This document shows positions 1 to 6,387 of a stretch of 8,809 nt of DNA, piece after piece. The stretch lies in the NCBI GenBank assembly GCA_031363055.1, contig JANLTP010000189.1, positions 1 to 8,809 on the forward strand, in the 5' to 3' direction. A program made the position numbers and the translations under genes. This stretch comes from JANLTP01 sp031363055. GTDB lineage: Bacteria; Pseudomonadota; Gammaproteobacteria; Burkholderiales; Burkholderiaceae_E. The notes under the pieces are model-generated. The model searched no databases, was not told the origin of the DNA, and saw nothing but the letters and a program-made list of their open reading frames with translations. Within the stretch, counting starts at the first letter, position 1; each line of letters begins with the position of its first letter.

Positions 1-64
1 CCAGCTTCTCGGGGTTAGTCGACCGACGTTGTACGATCTATTGAACCGCTTCGGCTTGCGCTGA
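1..64 (+). CDS. prsR: C-terminal end of a Fis-type HTH response regulator (PrsR-like), partial
   Basis: Only the last 20 codons are present. Frame 2 reads without a stop from the window edge to TGA at 62-64, and the tail contains LLGVSRPTLYDLLNRFGL. This is the recognition-helix end of a Fis-type (HTH_8) DNA-binding domain, as found at the C-terminus of NtrC-family sigma-54-dependent regulators. The SRPTLYDLL wording is what I know from PrsR, the response regulator of XrtA/PEP-CTERM exopolysaccharide loci. The XrtA-type deacetylase two genes downstream fits that reading. PrsR would partner with a histidine kinase (PrsK) and activate exopolysaccharide or PEP-CTERM genes from -24/-12 promoters. 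The receiver and AAA+ domains lie outside the window, so another NtrC-type regulator is possible. The fragment is a normal gene end, not a remnant: it stops at the expected place after the HTH. Confidence 0.62.
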   Translation, partial: QLLGVSRPTLYDLLNRFGLR

Positions 65-73
65 GGAGCTCAA

Positions 74-101
74 TGCGCGGGAAGCGAGAGCATCCCGCGT
101 A
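74..101 (+). terminator. Hairpin downstream of the regulator gene, possible terminator
   Basis: CGCGGGA at 76-82 pairs perfectly with TCCCGCG at 93-99. The stem can be lengthened outward by a G-T wobble (75/100) and a T-A pair (74/101). Inside the loop, GC at 84-85 can pair with GC at 90-91 around a GAGA (GNRA-type) tetraloop. It starts ten bases after the regulator's stop codon. The following sequence (acgtacttt) has no clear T-tract, so classical Rho-independent termination is uncertain. It could instead be an mRNA-stabilising structure. Confidence 0.35.
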
Positions 102-164
102 CGTACTTTCCATTAATCAATAGTTCTGCAGCACGTACAGACTGACTCACCTACAATCCGCCCG

Positions 165-1472
165 ATGAATCTTACCCACCGCGAAGCACGATCCGAAAGT
201 CACCTTGAACGGTGGTTGGTGCTCCCTCGTTTGCTGGTTGGCAAACGGACCGCGGCGGCACAATCGCTCGCCGCGCTTGCTTTGGCCAGTGCCAGCTTGA
301 TCGTGCCAGCGACAACCTTCGCCCAGACGCAGGCCTATTCGCAGGCGCAGATTCAGGCGCAGTCGCAGATTCAGTTGCAGATTCAGTCGCAGATTCAGGC
401 GCAGGCTCAGTCACAAGGACAGACGAGGGCGACTGATCAGGCTGTCTCGCGAGGGGTTCCGCTCGGCGCGCCGGCGCCGACCAGTGCAGTGCCGGCGCTG
501 CCGTACGCTGCGCCGGTCGCGCCGACGACATTGCCGGGGCGCGGTGAATCGCTGCCCAGCACGCAACCGCCGGTCGCGTTGTCGGATGCCAAGGTTGAAC
601 GCGCCCGCCTGCAACTCGAGGCCGGAGTTCGGTATGAAAACGGCGAAGGCGTGTTGCCCGACCTGAATCGCGCCCAGAATCTTTACTGCGAGGCGGCCAA
701 ATCCGAGATTCCTGACGCCTTTATTCGCTTGGGCTGGATGTACGCCAATGGCCGTGGCGTGCCGCGAAGCGAGGCGGTTGCCTATACCTTGTTTCGCCGC
801 GCAGCCGGATTGGGCAGCGAGATGGGCGAGCAACTCTCGCAACTTTATCAGGGTCACGCCAGGCGCATGCCGCCCTGCCTGGGTGGCGATGCATTGCCCG
901 AAGATGCACCAGCGCCTGCCAAGGTAGTGACCCTGGCCCAAACCCCAACAGTCGAAGATCCGGCCCAGTTCAAATCGACGCTGCCAACCATCGAGCGGCG
1001 CAAGATCGTCGAGATGGTGGTGAAGCTTTCAAAACAGATCAAGCTTGATCCGCGTCTGGTCCTGGCACTGATTGGTACCGAATCTGGATTCGATCCGCTG
1101 GCACGTTCGGTGAAAAATGCGCAGGGCCTGATGCAGTTGATTCCGGACACAGCCGAGCGATTCGCCGTCAGGGACATGCTCGACCCGGCTGAGAATTTGC
1201 GGGGTGGCATGAGTTATCTGCGCTGGTTGTTGGCGTACTACCGCGGCGATGTCTGGCTGGCCGTGGCCGCCTATAACGCCGGCGAAGGCGCAGTTGATCG
1301 CTTCCGTGGCATCCCGCCCTACGCCGAGACCATGGCCTACGTCCAGAGAATCCGTAATCAGTACCCGTTGGATCGCCATCCCTTCGATGCCAGCGCGGCG
1401 CCACCCTCAACCATTCTGAGCGGCAAGAGGACAGGGCCGACGACCCTGCTTTTCAAGCCGGCGCCCGGCTAG
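165..1472 (+). CDS. Periplasmic lytic transglycosylase with Sel1-like repeats and SLT domain
   Basis: A 435-residue exported protein predicted to cleave the glycan strands of peptidoglycan in the periplasm. The N-terminus has a long basic stretch, then a hydrophobic segment (about 34-48) and a plausible signal-peptidase site after TFA at 51-53. Residues 54-86 alternate Gln with another residue; a Pro/Ala-rich linker follows to about 140. Residues 145-225 resemble two Sel1-like repeats (ENGEGV, ANGRGVP). The SLT domain spans about 285-400: ALIGTESGFDP carries the likely catalytic Glu306, followed by GLMQL and AYNAGEGAV, so the enzyme looks active. No Shine-Dalgarno is visible before ATG 165; TTG/GTG codons at residues 18-19 would give a more usual n-region and are an alternative start. 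It follows the regulator gene by 100 bases and precedes the deacetylase on the same strand. It may open the wall for an envelope machine, but that role is inferred. Confidence 0.9.
   Translation: MNLTHREARSESHLERWLVLPRLLVGKRTAAAQSLAALALASASLIVPATTFAQTQAYSQAQIQAQSQIQLQIQSQIQAQAQSQGQTRATDQAVSRGVPLGAPAPTSAVPALPYAAPVAPTTLPGRGESLPSTQPPVALSDAKVERARLQLEAGVRYENGEGVLPDLNRAQNLYCEAAKSEIPDAFIRLGWMYANGRGVPRSEAVAYTLFRRAAGLGSEMGEQLSQLYQGHARRMPPCLGGDALPEDAPAPAKVVTLAQTPTVEDPAQFKSTLPTIERRKIVEMVVKLSKQIKLDPRLVLALIGTESGFDPLARSVKNAQGLMQLIPDTAERFAVRDMLDPAENLRGGMSYLRWLLAYYRGDVWLAVAAYNAGEGAVDRFRGIPPYAETMAYVQRIRNQYPLDRHPFDASAAPPSTILSGKRTGPTTLLFKPAPG
324..425 (+). repeat. Degenerate CAG-based tandem repeat encoding alternating Gln-x
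   Basis: Within the transglycosylase, residues 54-86 place Gln at nearly every second position (QTQAYSQAQIQAQ and onward). The DNA is built from a 12-base unit of the form cagattcagNNg, clearest between 348 and 407, with variants substituting gcg, tcg or ttg in the last codon. The reading frame is kept throughout because the unit is a multiple of three. This type of repeat can change copy number by slippage. It lies directly after the predicted signal-peptide cleavage site, so it would form the N-terminus of the mature protein. Confidence 0.75.
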
Positions 1473-1585
1473 ATCAGGCGAGCGCAAGTTCGATGTGGTT
1501 GCAGGTCGACCATTTTCAATTTTGCTGATTCTTACAGGGCAGGCTGAATAAAAGTAGCGCTTTCAGCAGGTAATATTTCTTTTCC
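1473..1585 (+). promoter_or_regulatory. Intergenic spacer with hairpin and TAATAT element before the deacetylase
   Basis: This 113-base gap is AT-richer than the flanking genes. GCTGAA at 1543-1548 and TTCAGC at 1562-1567 form a 6-bp inverted repeat around a 13-base loop. A -10-like TAATAT lies at 1571-1576, ending nine bases before ATG 1586. I see no convincing -35 hexamer at normal spacing, no -24/-12 (sigma-54) promoter and no good Shine-Dalgarno. The segment may hold the deacetylase promoter or operator, or the hairpin plus the pyrimidine-rich stretch after it may terminate the transglycosylase message. The call is weak. Confidence 0.25.
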
Positions 1586-2515
1586 ATGTTCGCCGAGCCT
1601 TCCGTCCAAAATGCGTTTTCTGTCGACGTAGAGGATTGGTATCAGGTCGAGGCATTCGCCGGGTCGATCCCACGCCGTCAGTGGGAACTTTTATCAAGCC
1701 GGGTAGAAAGTAACCTCAGTCGTTTGCTTGATCTGCTCGCGCAACATCGCGTCAGTGCGACTTTTTTTATTCTTGGCTGGATCGCTGACCGCCATCCTGG
1801 CTTGGTTCGACGAATCGCCGCCGCCGGTCATGAAATTGCAAGCCACGGATACGGACGCATCACCGTGAACAAGCAAACCGCCGCCGAGTTCCGCGACGAT
1901 CTCATTTGCTCGAAAGCCATACTTGAGGAATTGACCGGACAGGAAGTCATCGGCTACCGGGCACCGAGCTTTTCGTTAGGTTTGAGCACGCCGTGGGCGC
2001 ATGCCATTATTGGTGAATGTGGCTATCTCTACAGTTCGAGTGTTTTCCCGGTGCAGCATGGCCCCTACGGCGTTCCGAATTCGCCGCGCTTTCCGTACCG
2101 CATCCAACCCAATGTCGTTGAGATTCCGGTCAGCTCAATTCGTCTCTTCGGCTATTCGTTGCCTGGACCTGGCGGCGGCTTTTTCAGGCTGTATCCGTAC
2201 GCGCTTTCGCGCTGGGCCATGCAAAGATTGAACCGCGACGAAGGCGCATCGGCGCTTTATTATTGCCGCCTCTGGGAAATCGATCCCGAGCAACCGAAGG
2301 CGACGGATACGCCGCTCCACTCTCGCACCCGACACTACCTGAATCTGGGCAAGACCCTGCATCGAATCGAGCAGTTGCTTAAAGAATTTCGCTGGGGCCG
2401 AATTGACGATATCTTTGCCCACGAGATTTTCGGGGGAAGCCAATCAGTCACTGGCGCAGTCGCTCTGGCCGAAGACCTGAACAACGGACCGAGACTTCTG
2501 ACTCAGCCAGTGTGA
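1586..2515 (+). CDS. XrtA/PEP-CTERM-type polysaccharide deacetylase family protein, probable degenerate active site
   Basis: A 309-residue protein with no signal peptide, matching the XrtA-associated polysaccharide deacetylase family: a CE4 (NodB) domain plus the C-terminal DUF3473-like part. Visible marks are FSVDVEDWYQVEAF (11-24, motif 1 acids), ATFFILGW (58-65), EIASHGYGR (83-91), GYRAPSFS (123-130), LWEIDPEQP (229-237) and SRTRHYLNLGKT (246-257). Length is normal for the family. Members normally have HGYxH and HPWE, as I recall them. Here the second metal-site His is Arg91 (CGC at 1856-1858), and the motif-5 His-Pro is Arg228-Leu229. Asp14, Asp17, His87 and Arg125 remain. De-N-acetylation may therefore be lost or changed; a binding or structural role is possible. 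The frame is otherwise intact, with no sign of decay. It ends the left block and converges on the Tad operon. Confidence 0.88.
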   Translation: MFAEPSVQNAFSVDVEDWYQVEAFAGSIPRRQWELLSSRVESNLSRLLDLLAQHRVSATFFILGWIADRHPGLVRRIAAAGHEIASHGYGRITVNKQTAAEFRDDLICSKAILEELTGQEVIGYRAPSFSLGLSTPWAHAIIGECGYLYSSSVFPVQHGPYGVPNSPRFPYRIQPNVVEIPVSSIRLFGYSLPGPGGGFFRLYPYALSRWAMQRLNRDEGASALYYCRLWEIDPEQPKATDTPLHSRTRHYLNLGKTLHRIEQLLKEFRWGRIDDIFAHEIFGGSQSVTGAVALAEDLNNGPRLLTQPV

Positions 2516-2569
2516 GATCTGCTGCAGGATCGGACACGTTCACGCATCCGGTTGCAGAAGCTGTTTTGC
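2516..2569. terminator. Convergent intergenic gap with a weak imperfect hairpin
   Basis: This gap separates the convergent deacetylase and TadE genes. CTGCAGGAT at 2522-2530 can pair with ATCC (2546-2549) and TGCAG (2553-2557), leaving a three-base bulge and a 15-base loop. A short TTTT run follows at 2563-2566, six bases after the stem. That could make a weak rightward terminator for the deacetylase. No T-run is placed correctly for leftward termination of the Tad operon. Confidence 0.25.
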
Positions 2570-3424
2570 TCATTCCAAAACGATCGGGCTTTGCATTCGA
2601 ACGATCGCCGATAACCGCAGAGGCCAGCGATGTTGCGCTTGCCCTGCTTCATCAATGCCCCGGTAAAACCGGCAGCGCCAGTTCGCATCTGCGGCGCTCG
2701 CAATATTGTCGGGTGGTGCAATAGTGGGCGTTGCGTCGATTCGTAACAGGCCCAGCAGCCGAGCACCCGGTGGCTCGCAGGCATCGATTTGGCGCGCGAT
2801 CCAGCCCATGACCGGTGCAACAAACGGTACGACCAAGCGTACCCCGTAGCGCACCTCCAGTTTGAGCAGGTTCGCATCGGCGAGACTCAGACCCGAGCTG
2901 GCACCGATAGGCTCGGTACCGCGGTAACCGACTGCCCCGGCATGACCGATCTGGGAGGAACGCCGGTACGCGAGATTGTCGTTCGGAATCACCGGTGAGC
3001 CATCGATCGGCGTACCGTTGTCATCGCGCGCGGTCTCAGACCAATCGACGAACGCAGCCGCCGTCGGCGAAACGCGACGAAACTCGATCCACTGCTGAGC
3101 TACGCCCCATTGCACATGGCGCAACGCAATCGACAGCGCGTCTCGCCGTCCGGCGGCGGCCGATGAATTGCCAGCGGCACCGGGTAAATAGGCAATCATC
3201 GCCTGCGCCATACCCAATTCGGCGGCCGCCATTCGGCCGCCATTGACACTGGCATTTCGGGTCGCCTCAAATACGGCATAACTCAAGGCATGGTGCGCGT
3301 GAAACAGCAGACCCGCCTGCAAAGATAACAAGCCCAACAGCAACAAGAAGGGTAAGGCCAACAGCAGTTCAACGAGACTGCTACCGCGCAGGCAAGAGCA
3401 CCCTTGTAAAGGTGTGCGTGTCAT
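2570..3424 (-). CDS. TadE-like pseudopilin of the Tad system
   Basis: A 284-residue protein with one N-terminal membrane helix. Residues 13-19 read RGSSLVE, a prepilin-like processing site: cleavage would follow Gly14, with Glu at +5. The hydrophobic helix runs from about 17 to 41. LVELLLALPFLLLLGL followed by HALSYAVFEATRNASVNGG is characteristic of TadE-type minor pseudopilins, which the Tad prepilin peptidase is known to process. The remaining ~220 residues are a predicted periplasmic domain that I do not recognise; it makes the protein longer than many TadE members, so TadG-like is an alternative name. The start at 3424 is supported by an ATGA overlap with the TPR gene's stop. It is the last gene of the operon here, with no second TadE/F/G after it. 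Confidence 0.82.
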   Translation of the reverse strand: MTRTPLQGCSCLRGSSLVELLLALPFLLLLGLLSLQAGLLFHAHHALSYAVFEATRNASVNGGRMAAAELGMAQAMIAYLPGAAGNSSAAAGRRDALSIALRHVQWGVAQQWIEFRRVSPTAAAFVDWSETARDDNGTPIDGSPVIPNDNLAYRRSSQIGHAGAVGYRGTEPIGASSGLSLADANLLKLEVRYGVRLVVPFVAPVMGWIARQIDACEPPGARLLGLLRIDATPTIAPPDNIASAADANWRCRFYRGIDEAGQAQHRWPLRLSAIVRMQSPIVLE

Positions 3425-4230
3425 TTCGGAACCGCTCGTCGTCGCGCCTCAGGGACTGCGGACGCAGGCGACTGATGCTTGGGTCCGCCGCTTAGATACT
3501 CAACCGCCACAGCGGAATCCGACAGTGCGTTGCCGGATAGTTGCGACGGCCGTTGCGACAGCGGTTGCAATGGCGACGGCGATGACGGCAGCGATAGTGA
3601 CGGCGACGATAGTGACGGCGACAATGTCGACGTGAACTCAATTTTTGCGCTTTGCAACGCTTCATGGATTCGCGATTGCTCTTGCAAGACCTGATTTTGC
3701 TCGGCGCCCGGAAGTCCGTTGCGGCGAAATTCCAGCAATGCCATCTGCGCCAAAGCCAGATTGATCGAGGCGATATTCAGCAACGCCTTGGCTCTAGCCT
3801 TACTGGCTTCAATATAGCCAAGCTGCGAAGGTTCCGGCAAGACCAGTTGCGCCGCGCGGCGATACAGGGCGAGCGCGTCATCCCAACGCTGTAGCCGATG
3901 CAGGGCATTGGCCAACTTGAGCATGATCGCAACATCGCCGAGACCTTGCGCTACAACAGGCGTCAGCAACTGAACAATCGCTTCGAAGCGCTGCTGCCGG
4001 GAGAAAAGTTCTGCGTCCTTCAGCAAGGTATTGAGCGCGCCGGATAAACCGGATCCACGATCTGAACCGATCGGTGCTTTGTTCGTTGAATCGTTGGGCG
4101 ATTCGTTCGGTGGCAACACGACTTCGGTGTGCACCTGCGGTGTTTGAGCGTGACCGGGCCTGTTCAAAATGGCGAGCATGCTCATTGCGATCAGCCCGTT
4201 CAAGATGAACAGTCGCGCCGATCGGTTCAT
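3421..4230 (-). CDS. Exported TPR protein of the Tad operon
   Basis: A 269-residue protein with a signal peptide (hydrophobic 7-22, probable cleavage after GHA at 26-28). A short linker is followed by helix pairs resembling TPRs at about 68-97 and 101-134 (AIMLKLANALHRLQRWDDALALYRRAAQL). A further helical region follows at about 140-198. Residues 201-230 are a Ser/Pro/Leu-rich low-complexity stretch encoded by short tandem repeats, and the last 20 residues are basic. It occupies a slot where Tad loci often carry the TPR lipoprotein TadD, thought to help the secretin. There is no lipobox cysteine, so I do not call it TadD. A soluble periplasmic assembly or scaffold role is inferred. The start at 4230 is chosen because it gives the signal peptide and an ATGA overlap with the DUF192 stop; an in-frame ATG at 4302 would bury that overlap. 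Confidence 0.78.
   Translation of the reverse strand: MNRSARLFILNGLIAMSMLAILNRPGHAQTPQVHTEVVLPPNESPNDSTNKAPIGSDRGSGLSGALNTLLKDAELFSRQQRFEAIVQLLTPVVAQGLGDVAIMLKLANALHRLQRWDDALALYRRAAQLVLPEPSQLGYIEASKARAKALLNIASINLALAQMALLEFRRNGLPGAEQNQVLQEQSRIHEALQSAKIEFTSTLSPSLSSPSLSLPSSPSPLQPLSQRPSQLSGNALSDSAVAVEYLSGGPKHQSPASAVPEARRRAVPK
3572..3622. repeat. Short tandem repeat encoding the Ser/Pro-rich tail of the TPR protein
   Basis: The 15-base unit gatagtgacggcgac (+ strand) occurs twice back to back at 3593-3607 and 3608-3622. Degenerate partial copies precede it (gatgacggcagc at 3581-3592 and ggcgacggc at 3572-3580). On the coding minus strand it gives SPSLS-type pentads. Because the unit is a multiple of three, copy-number changes would leave the frame intact. 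Confidence 0.7.
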
Positions 4231-4571
4231 TTGCAGCCGCCTTGAATCGGAGCGCGAAGACCGATTCTCACGCCACAACGCAGACCCATTTCGCGCGCCC
4301 ACCCGGCGCTCATCTCAATGATCGACCCAGCTCGCCAACATATTCGGATACGGCCGGGCGGCACCGATTGATCGATTCTCAGCACCGTTCCGTTGCGCGC
4401 AACAAAAACGATATCGATGGGGAATCGCATGCCGATCGTATGCACGGCCTTGCAGGGTGTCAGCCAGATTCCCTGGCCCACCGGCAGCGTCGATCGGCCC
4501 AATAGTCCCACCAATCGTTCGCGCAAGCAGTTCACGGGTTTGAATGCCTGTAATCTCACTGGGTCAATCAT
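4227..4571 (-). CDS. DUF192 family protein within the Tad operon
   Basis: A 114-residue single-domain protein. The body matches DUF192: RLVGLLGRSTLPVGQGIWL (19-37), then PCKAVHTIGMRFPIDIVFV (39-57), NGTVLRIDQSVPPGR (60-74), and the closing IIEMSAGWAREMGLRCG (84-100). The conserved C..VHTxGM and PIDIVF signatures are intact. The family's biochemical function is unknown to me. Many stand-alone members are exported, but this one has no signal peptide and looks cytoplasmic. Its stop and start both lie in ATGA overlaps: its ATG at 4571 overlaps the TadC stop, and its TGA overlaps the TPR start. That decides the start against an in-frame ATG at 4634 inside tadC. Tight coupling between the platform protein and the TPR protein suggests a role in pilus assembly. 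That is inference from position only. Confidence 0.85.
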   Translation of the reverse strand: MIDPVRLQAFKPVNCLRERLVGLLGRSTLPVGQGIWLTPCKAVHTIGMRFPIDIVFVARNGTVLRIDQSVPPGRIRICWRAGSIIEMSAGWAREMGLRCGVRIGLRAPIQGGCK

Positions 4572-5491
4572 TTGAGGATTCCTTCGCTCATCAATCGCAT
4601 TGCAATTGGAAAAAGCAAAATCAAAAACGTGCATGGAAAAACAAACAGCAATAGGGGCAACAACATTTTGACGGGAGCACGCATGGCCTGTTGCTCAGCT
4701 TCGAAATAGCGCTCGTCGCGATTCTGTTGCGCCAGGGCGCGCAGCACCTGCCCCAGATCGGAGCCGCTGGCTTGGGCGGCGACCAAAGAACTCACCACGC
4801 TATCGATCTGGATCAAATGACAGGCTTGGGCGAGTCCTTCGAGCGTCTGCCGAATTGATTGGCCGGAGCGCAAGCGTATCGTCACTTTCTGTAGTTCCCG
4901 CAGCAGCGCACCGCGGGGCCCCTGACGGACCGCCTGCTCGATGGCCGCAGACAGATTAAGGCCCGACTCCAGGCAAATAACCGTCAAGTCAATGAAGAAC
5001 GGCAGTTGCGACAGCAGTTCGTGCCGGCGTTGCCGAGCGCGCCGTTCCAGCCACGCATTAGCCAACGCAAAGATCAGTGCCGTACTGATGGCCATCAACC
5101 ACCATCGATCTGAACCGATCACTACCAAAAACATCGCAACAAGCGATGCCGCCGTCAGACTCAACAACAGCCGGCAGGCCAGCCACTGCGCCGGTCCGAA
5201 CGGCTCCTCGAAGCCAGCCCGCGTCAACTGCTGCTGTTGCCGCTCGAACATCAGCAACGCGTTGAGTCCGTGACAGGGTCCGGCGACAAACTCGATGAGC
5301 GGCCAGACAAACCGGAACAGTCCGGTCAAATTCCCGGGCACGGCGTGCTTCAAGGCCACCGTTCGATCGCGGGGTGCATCGGAGCGATGATCCGGGCGGT
5401 GATCGAATCGAGCCAATCTGGCGACCACCAGCATCAGGCAGACGCCCATCGAGGCGACCGCCAGGCCATAGCTGAGCATCGAAGAATTCAT
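4568..5491 (-). CDS. tadC: TadC, inner-membrane platform protein of the Tad pilus
   Basis: A 307-residue integral membrane protein of the T2SS F (GspF/PilC-like) family, about the normal length for TadC. Hydrophobic segments are at about 8-25, 106-126, 130-147 and 275-297. The cytoplasmic F domain lies between the third and fourth (about 160-275). It contains LSQLPFFIDLTVICLESGLNLSAAIEQ, RLRSGQSIRQTLEGLA and ASGSDLGQVLRALA, typical of TadC. With TadB it forms the platform on which the CpaF ATPase acts to drive pilin addition. The ATG at 5491 follows the tadB stop by three bases; a GTG immediately upstream at 5494 would add one residue and cannot be excluded. Its stop overlaps the DUF192 start. 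Confidence 0.93.
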   Translation of the reverse strand: MNSSMLSYGLAVASMGVCLMLVVARLARFDHRPDHRSDAPRDRTVALKHAVPGNLTGLFRFVWPLIEFVAGPCHGLNALLMFERQQQQLTRAGFEEPFGPAQWLACRLLLSLTAASLVAMFLVVIGSDRWWLMAISTALIFALANAWLERRARQRRHELLSQLPFFIDLTVICLESGLNLSAAIEQAVRQGPRGALLRELQKVTIRLRSGQSIRQTLEGLAQACHLIQIDSVVSSLVAAQASGSDLGQVLRALAQQNRDERYFEAEQQAMRAPVKMLLPLLLFVFPCTFLILLFPIAMRLMSEGILK

Positions 5492-5494
5492 CAC

Positions 5495-6358
5495 TTAGTC
5501 CGGTCGGCCAATGCGCCGGACCATCCAGGTGCCCAGCGACAGCAGCAGCGCGACCAGAAAACAGATCGCCAGGCCGAAACGCGTCGTGAAAAGCTGCGCC
5601 ATCAAAGCCGGATCCATCGCGAACAAGGCGGCGGCCACCAAGAGGGGTATGACGGTCATGACATTAGCCTGCAATCGCCCCTGCGAGGTCAAGGCGGCGA
5701 GTTTGGCGTTCAGCAACAACCGGCGGCGGCAGACCTGTGCCAAGGTAGTCAATGAATCGGCAAGACCGCCACCGTTGGCATGACTGACACGGATCAGGCA
5801 GGTGAATAGATGCATGCCATCGGAGGGCGCTCGATGCAGCAAGTTCCAGAGCGAGTCATCAAGACTCACGCCCAATCTTCGTTCGCGTTGCAACACGGCC
5901 AGTTCCTGGCCCAACGGCGCACTGATCTGTCGCGCCATGTGTTCGAGCGCGACCCCGAGACTCGCACCGGAGCGCAGCGTCGACGACAGCAAGCTCAGCA
6001 TTTCAGGTAACTGTTGCGCAATGGCACGTCGGCGATTGCGCTCGAGGCGATGCAAAAGGTACGCCGGCAAACCGCCGGCCAGCAGTGCCGCAAGCAAGGC
6101 CAGATCGATTCGCGAACTGAGGGCGAAAACGACCAGCAGCGCCAGCGCGATCATGGCCAGATTTAATGCAAACAGCCGATCGGGATTCAAGAAGATGAAC
6201 GAGCGACTCAGTCGTTCACTGGTCTGATGCCGAAAATTCTGCTGAAACCGATGGCAAACGCCGCGCAGATAAAAAGCCCACGCTAGAAAAAGACCGCTGA
6301 CGCTCGCGAACGCACAGAGCTGCAAGGTCCAGGACCGAAATGACTCTTCATTGATCAT
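5495..6358 (-). CDS. tadB: TadB, inner-membrane platform protein of the Tad pilus
   Basis: A 287-residue membrane protein of the same F family as its neighbour. Hydrophobic segments are at about 11-32, 62-80, 84-103, 230-248 and 260-281. The cytoplasmic domain (about 105-228) contains QQLPEMLSLLSSTLRSGASLGVALEHMA and SHANGGGLADSLTTLA, the pattern typical of TadB/CpaG. It should pair with TadC in the inner membrane beneath the secretin channel. ATG 6358 has GGAG about ten bases upstream and lies 29 bases after the end of cpaF. The gene stops with TAA directly against the start of tadC, so the two are probably translated together. Confidence 0.93.
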   Translation of the reverse strand: MINEESFRSWTLQLCAFASVSGLFLAWAFYLRGVCHRFQQNFRHQTSERLSRSFIFLNPDRLFALNLAMIALALLVVFALSSRIDLALLAALLAGGLPAYLLHRLERNRRRAIAQQLPEMLSLLSSTLRSGASLGVALEHMARQISAPLGQELAVLQRERRLGVSLDDSLWNLLHRAPSDGMHLFTCLIRVSHANGGGLADSLTTLAQVCRRRLLLNAKLAALTSQGRLQANVMTVIPLLVAAALFAMDPALMAQLFTTRFGLAICFLVALLLSLGTWMVRRIGRPD

Positions 6359-6387
6359 GATCGTGTCGCTCCGTCTGTGTCGTTCAG

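Noticed and set aside
65..78. GG-N10-GC spacing resembling a -24/-12 sigma-54 promoter
   Set aside because: Only the two dinucleotides match; the surrounding TGGCAC and TTGC consensus bases are absent, and the site immediately follows the regulator stop.
99..106. GTACGTAC palindrome, with ACGTAC again at 133-138, as a possible operator
   Set aside because: Too short and without a second full palindrome; no known operator recognised.
348..416. Direct repeats that could suggest a CRISPR-like array
   Set aside because: The units are 12 bases with no unique spacers and encode an in-frame Gln-x protein tract.
4572..4634. Upstream in-frame extension of the DUF192 gene starting at 4634
   Set aside because: The extra 21 residues lie inside tadC, are not part of the DUF192 domain, and would abandon the ATGA overlap at 4568-4571.
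5237..5755. A 172-codon open frame on the + strand
   Set aside because: It is antisense across the tadB/tadC junction and is rich in Gln, Arg and His from reversed codons; both opposing genes are clear family members.
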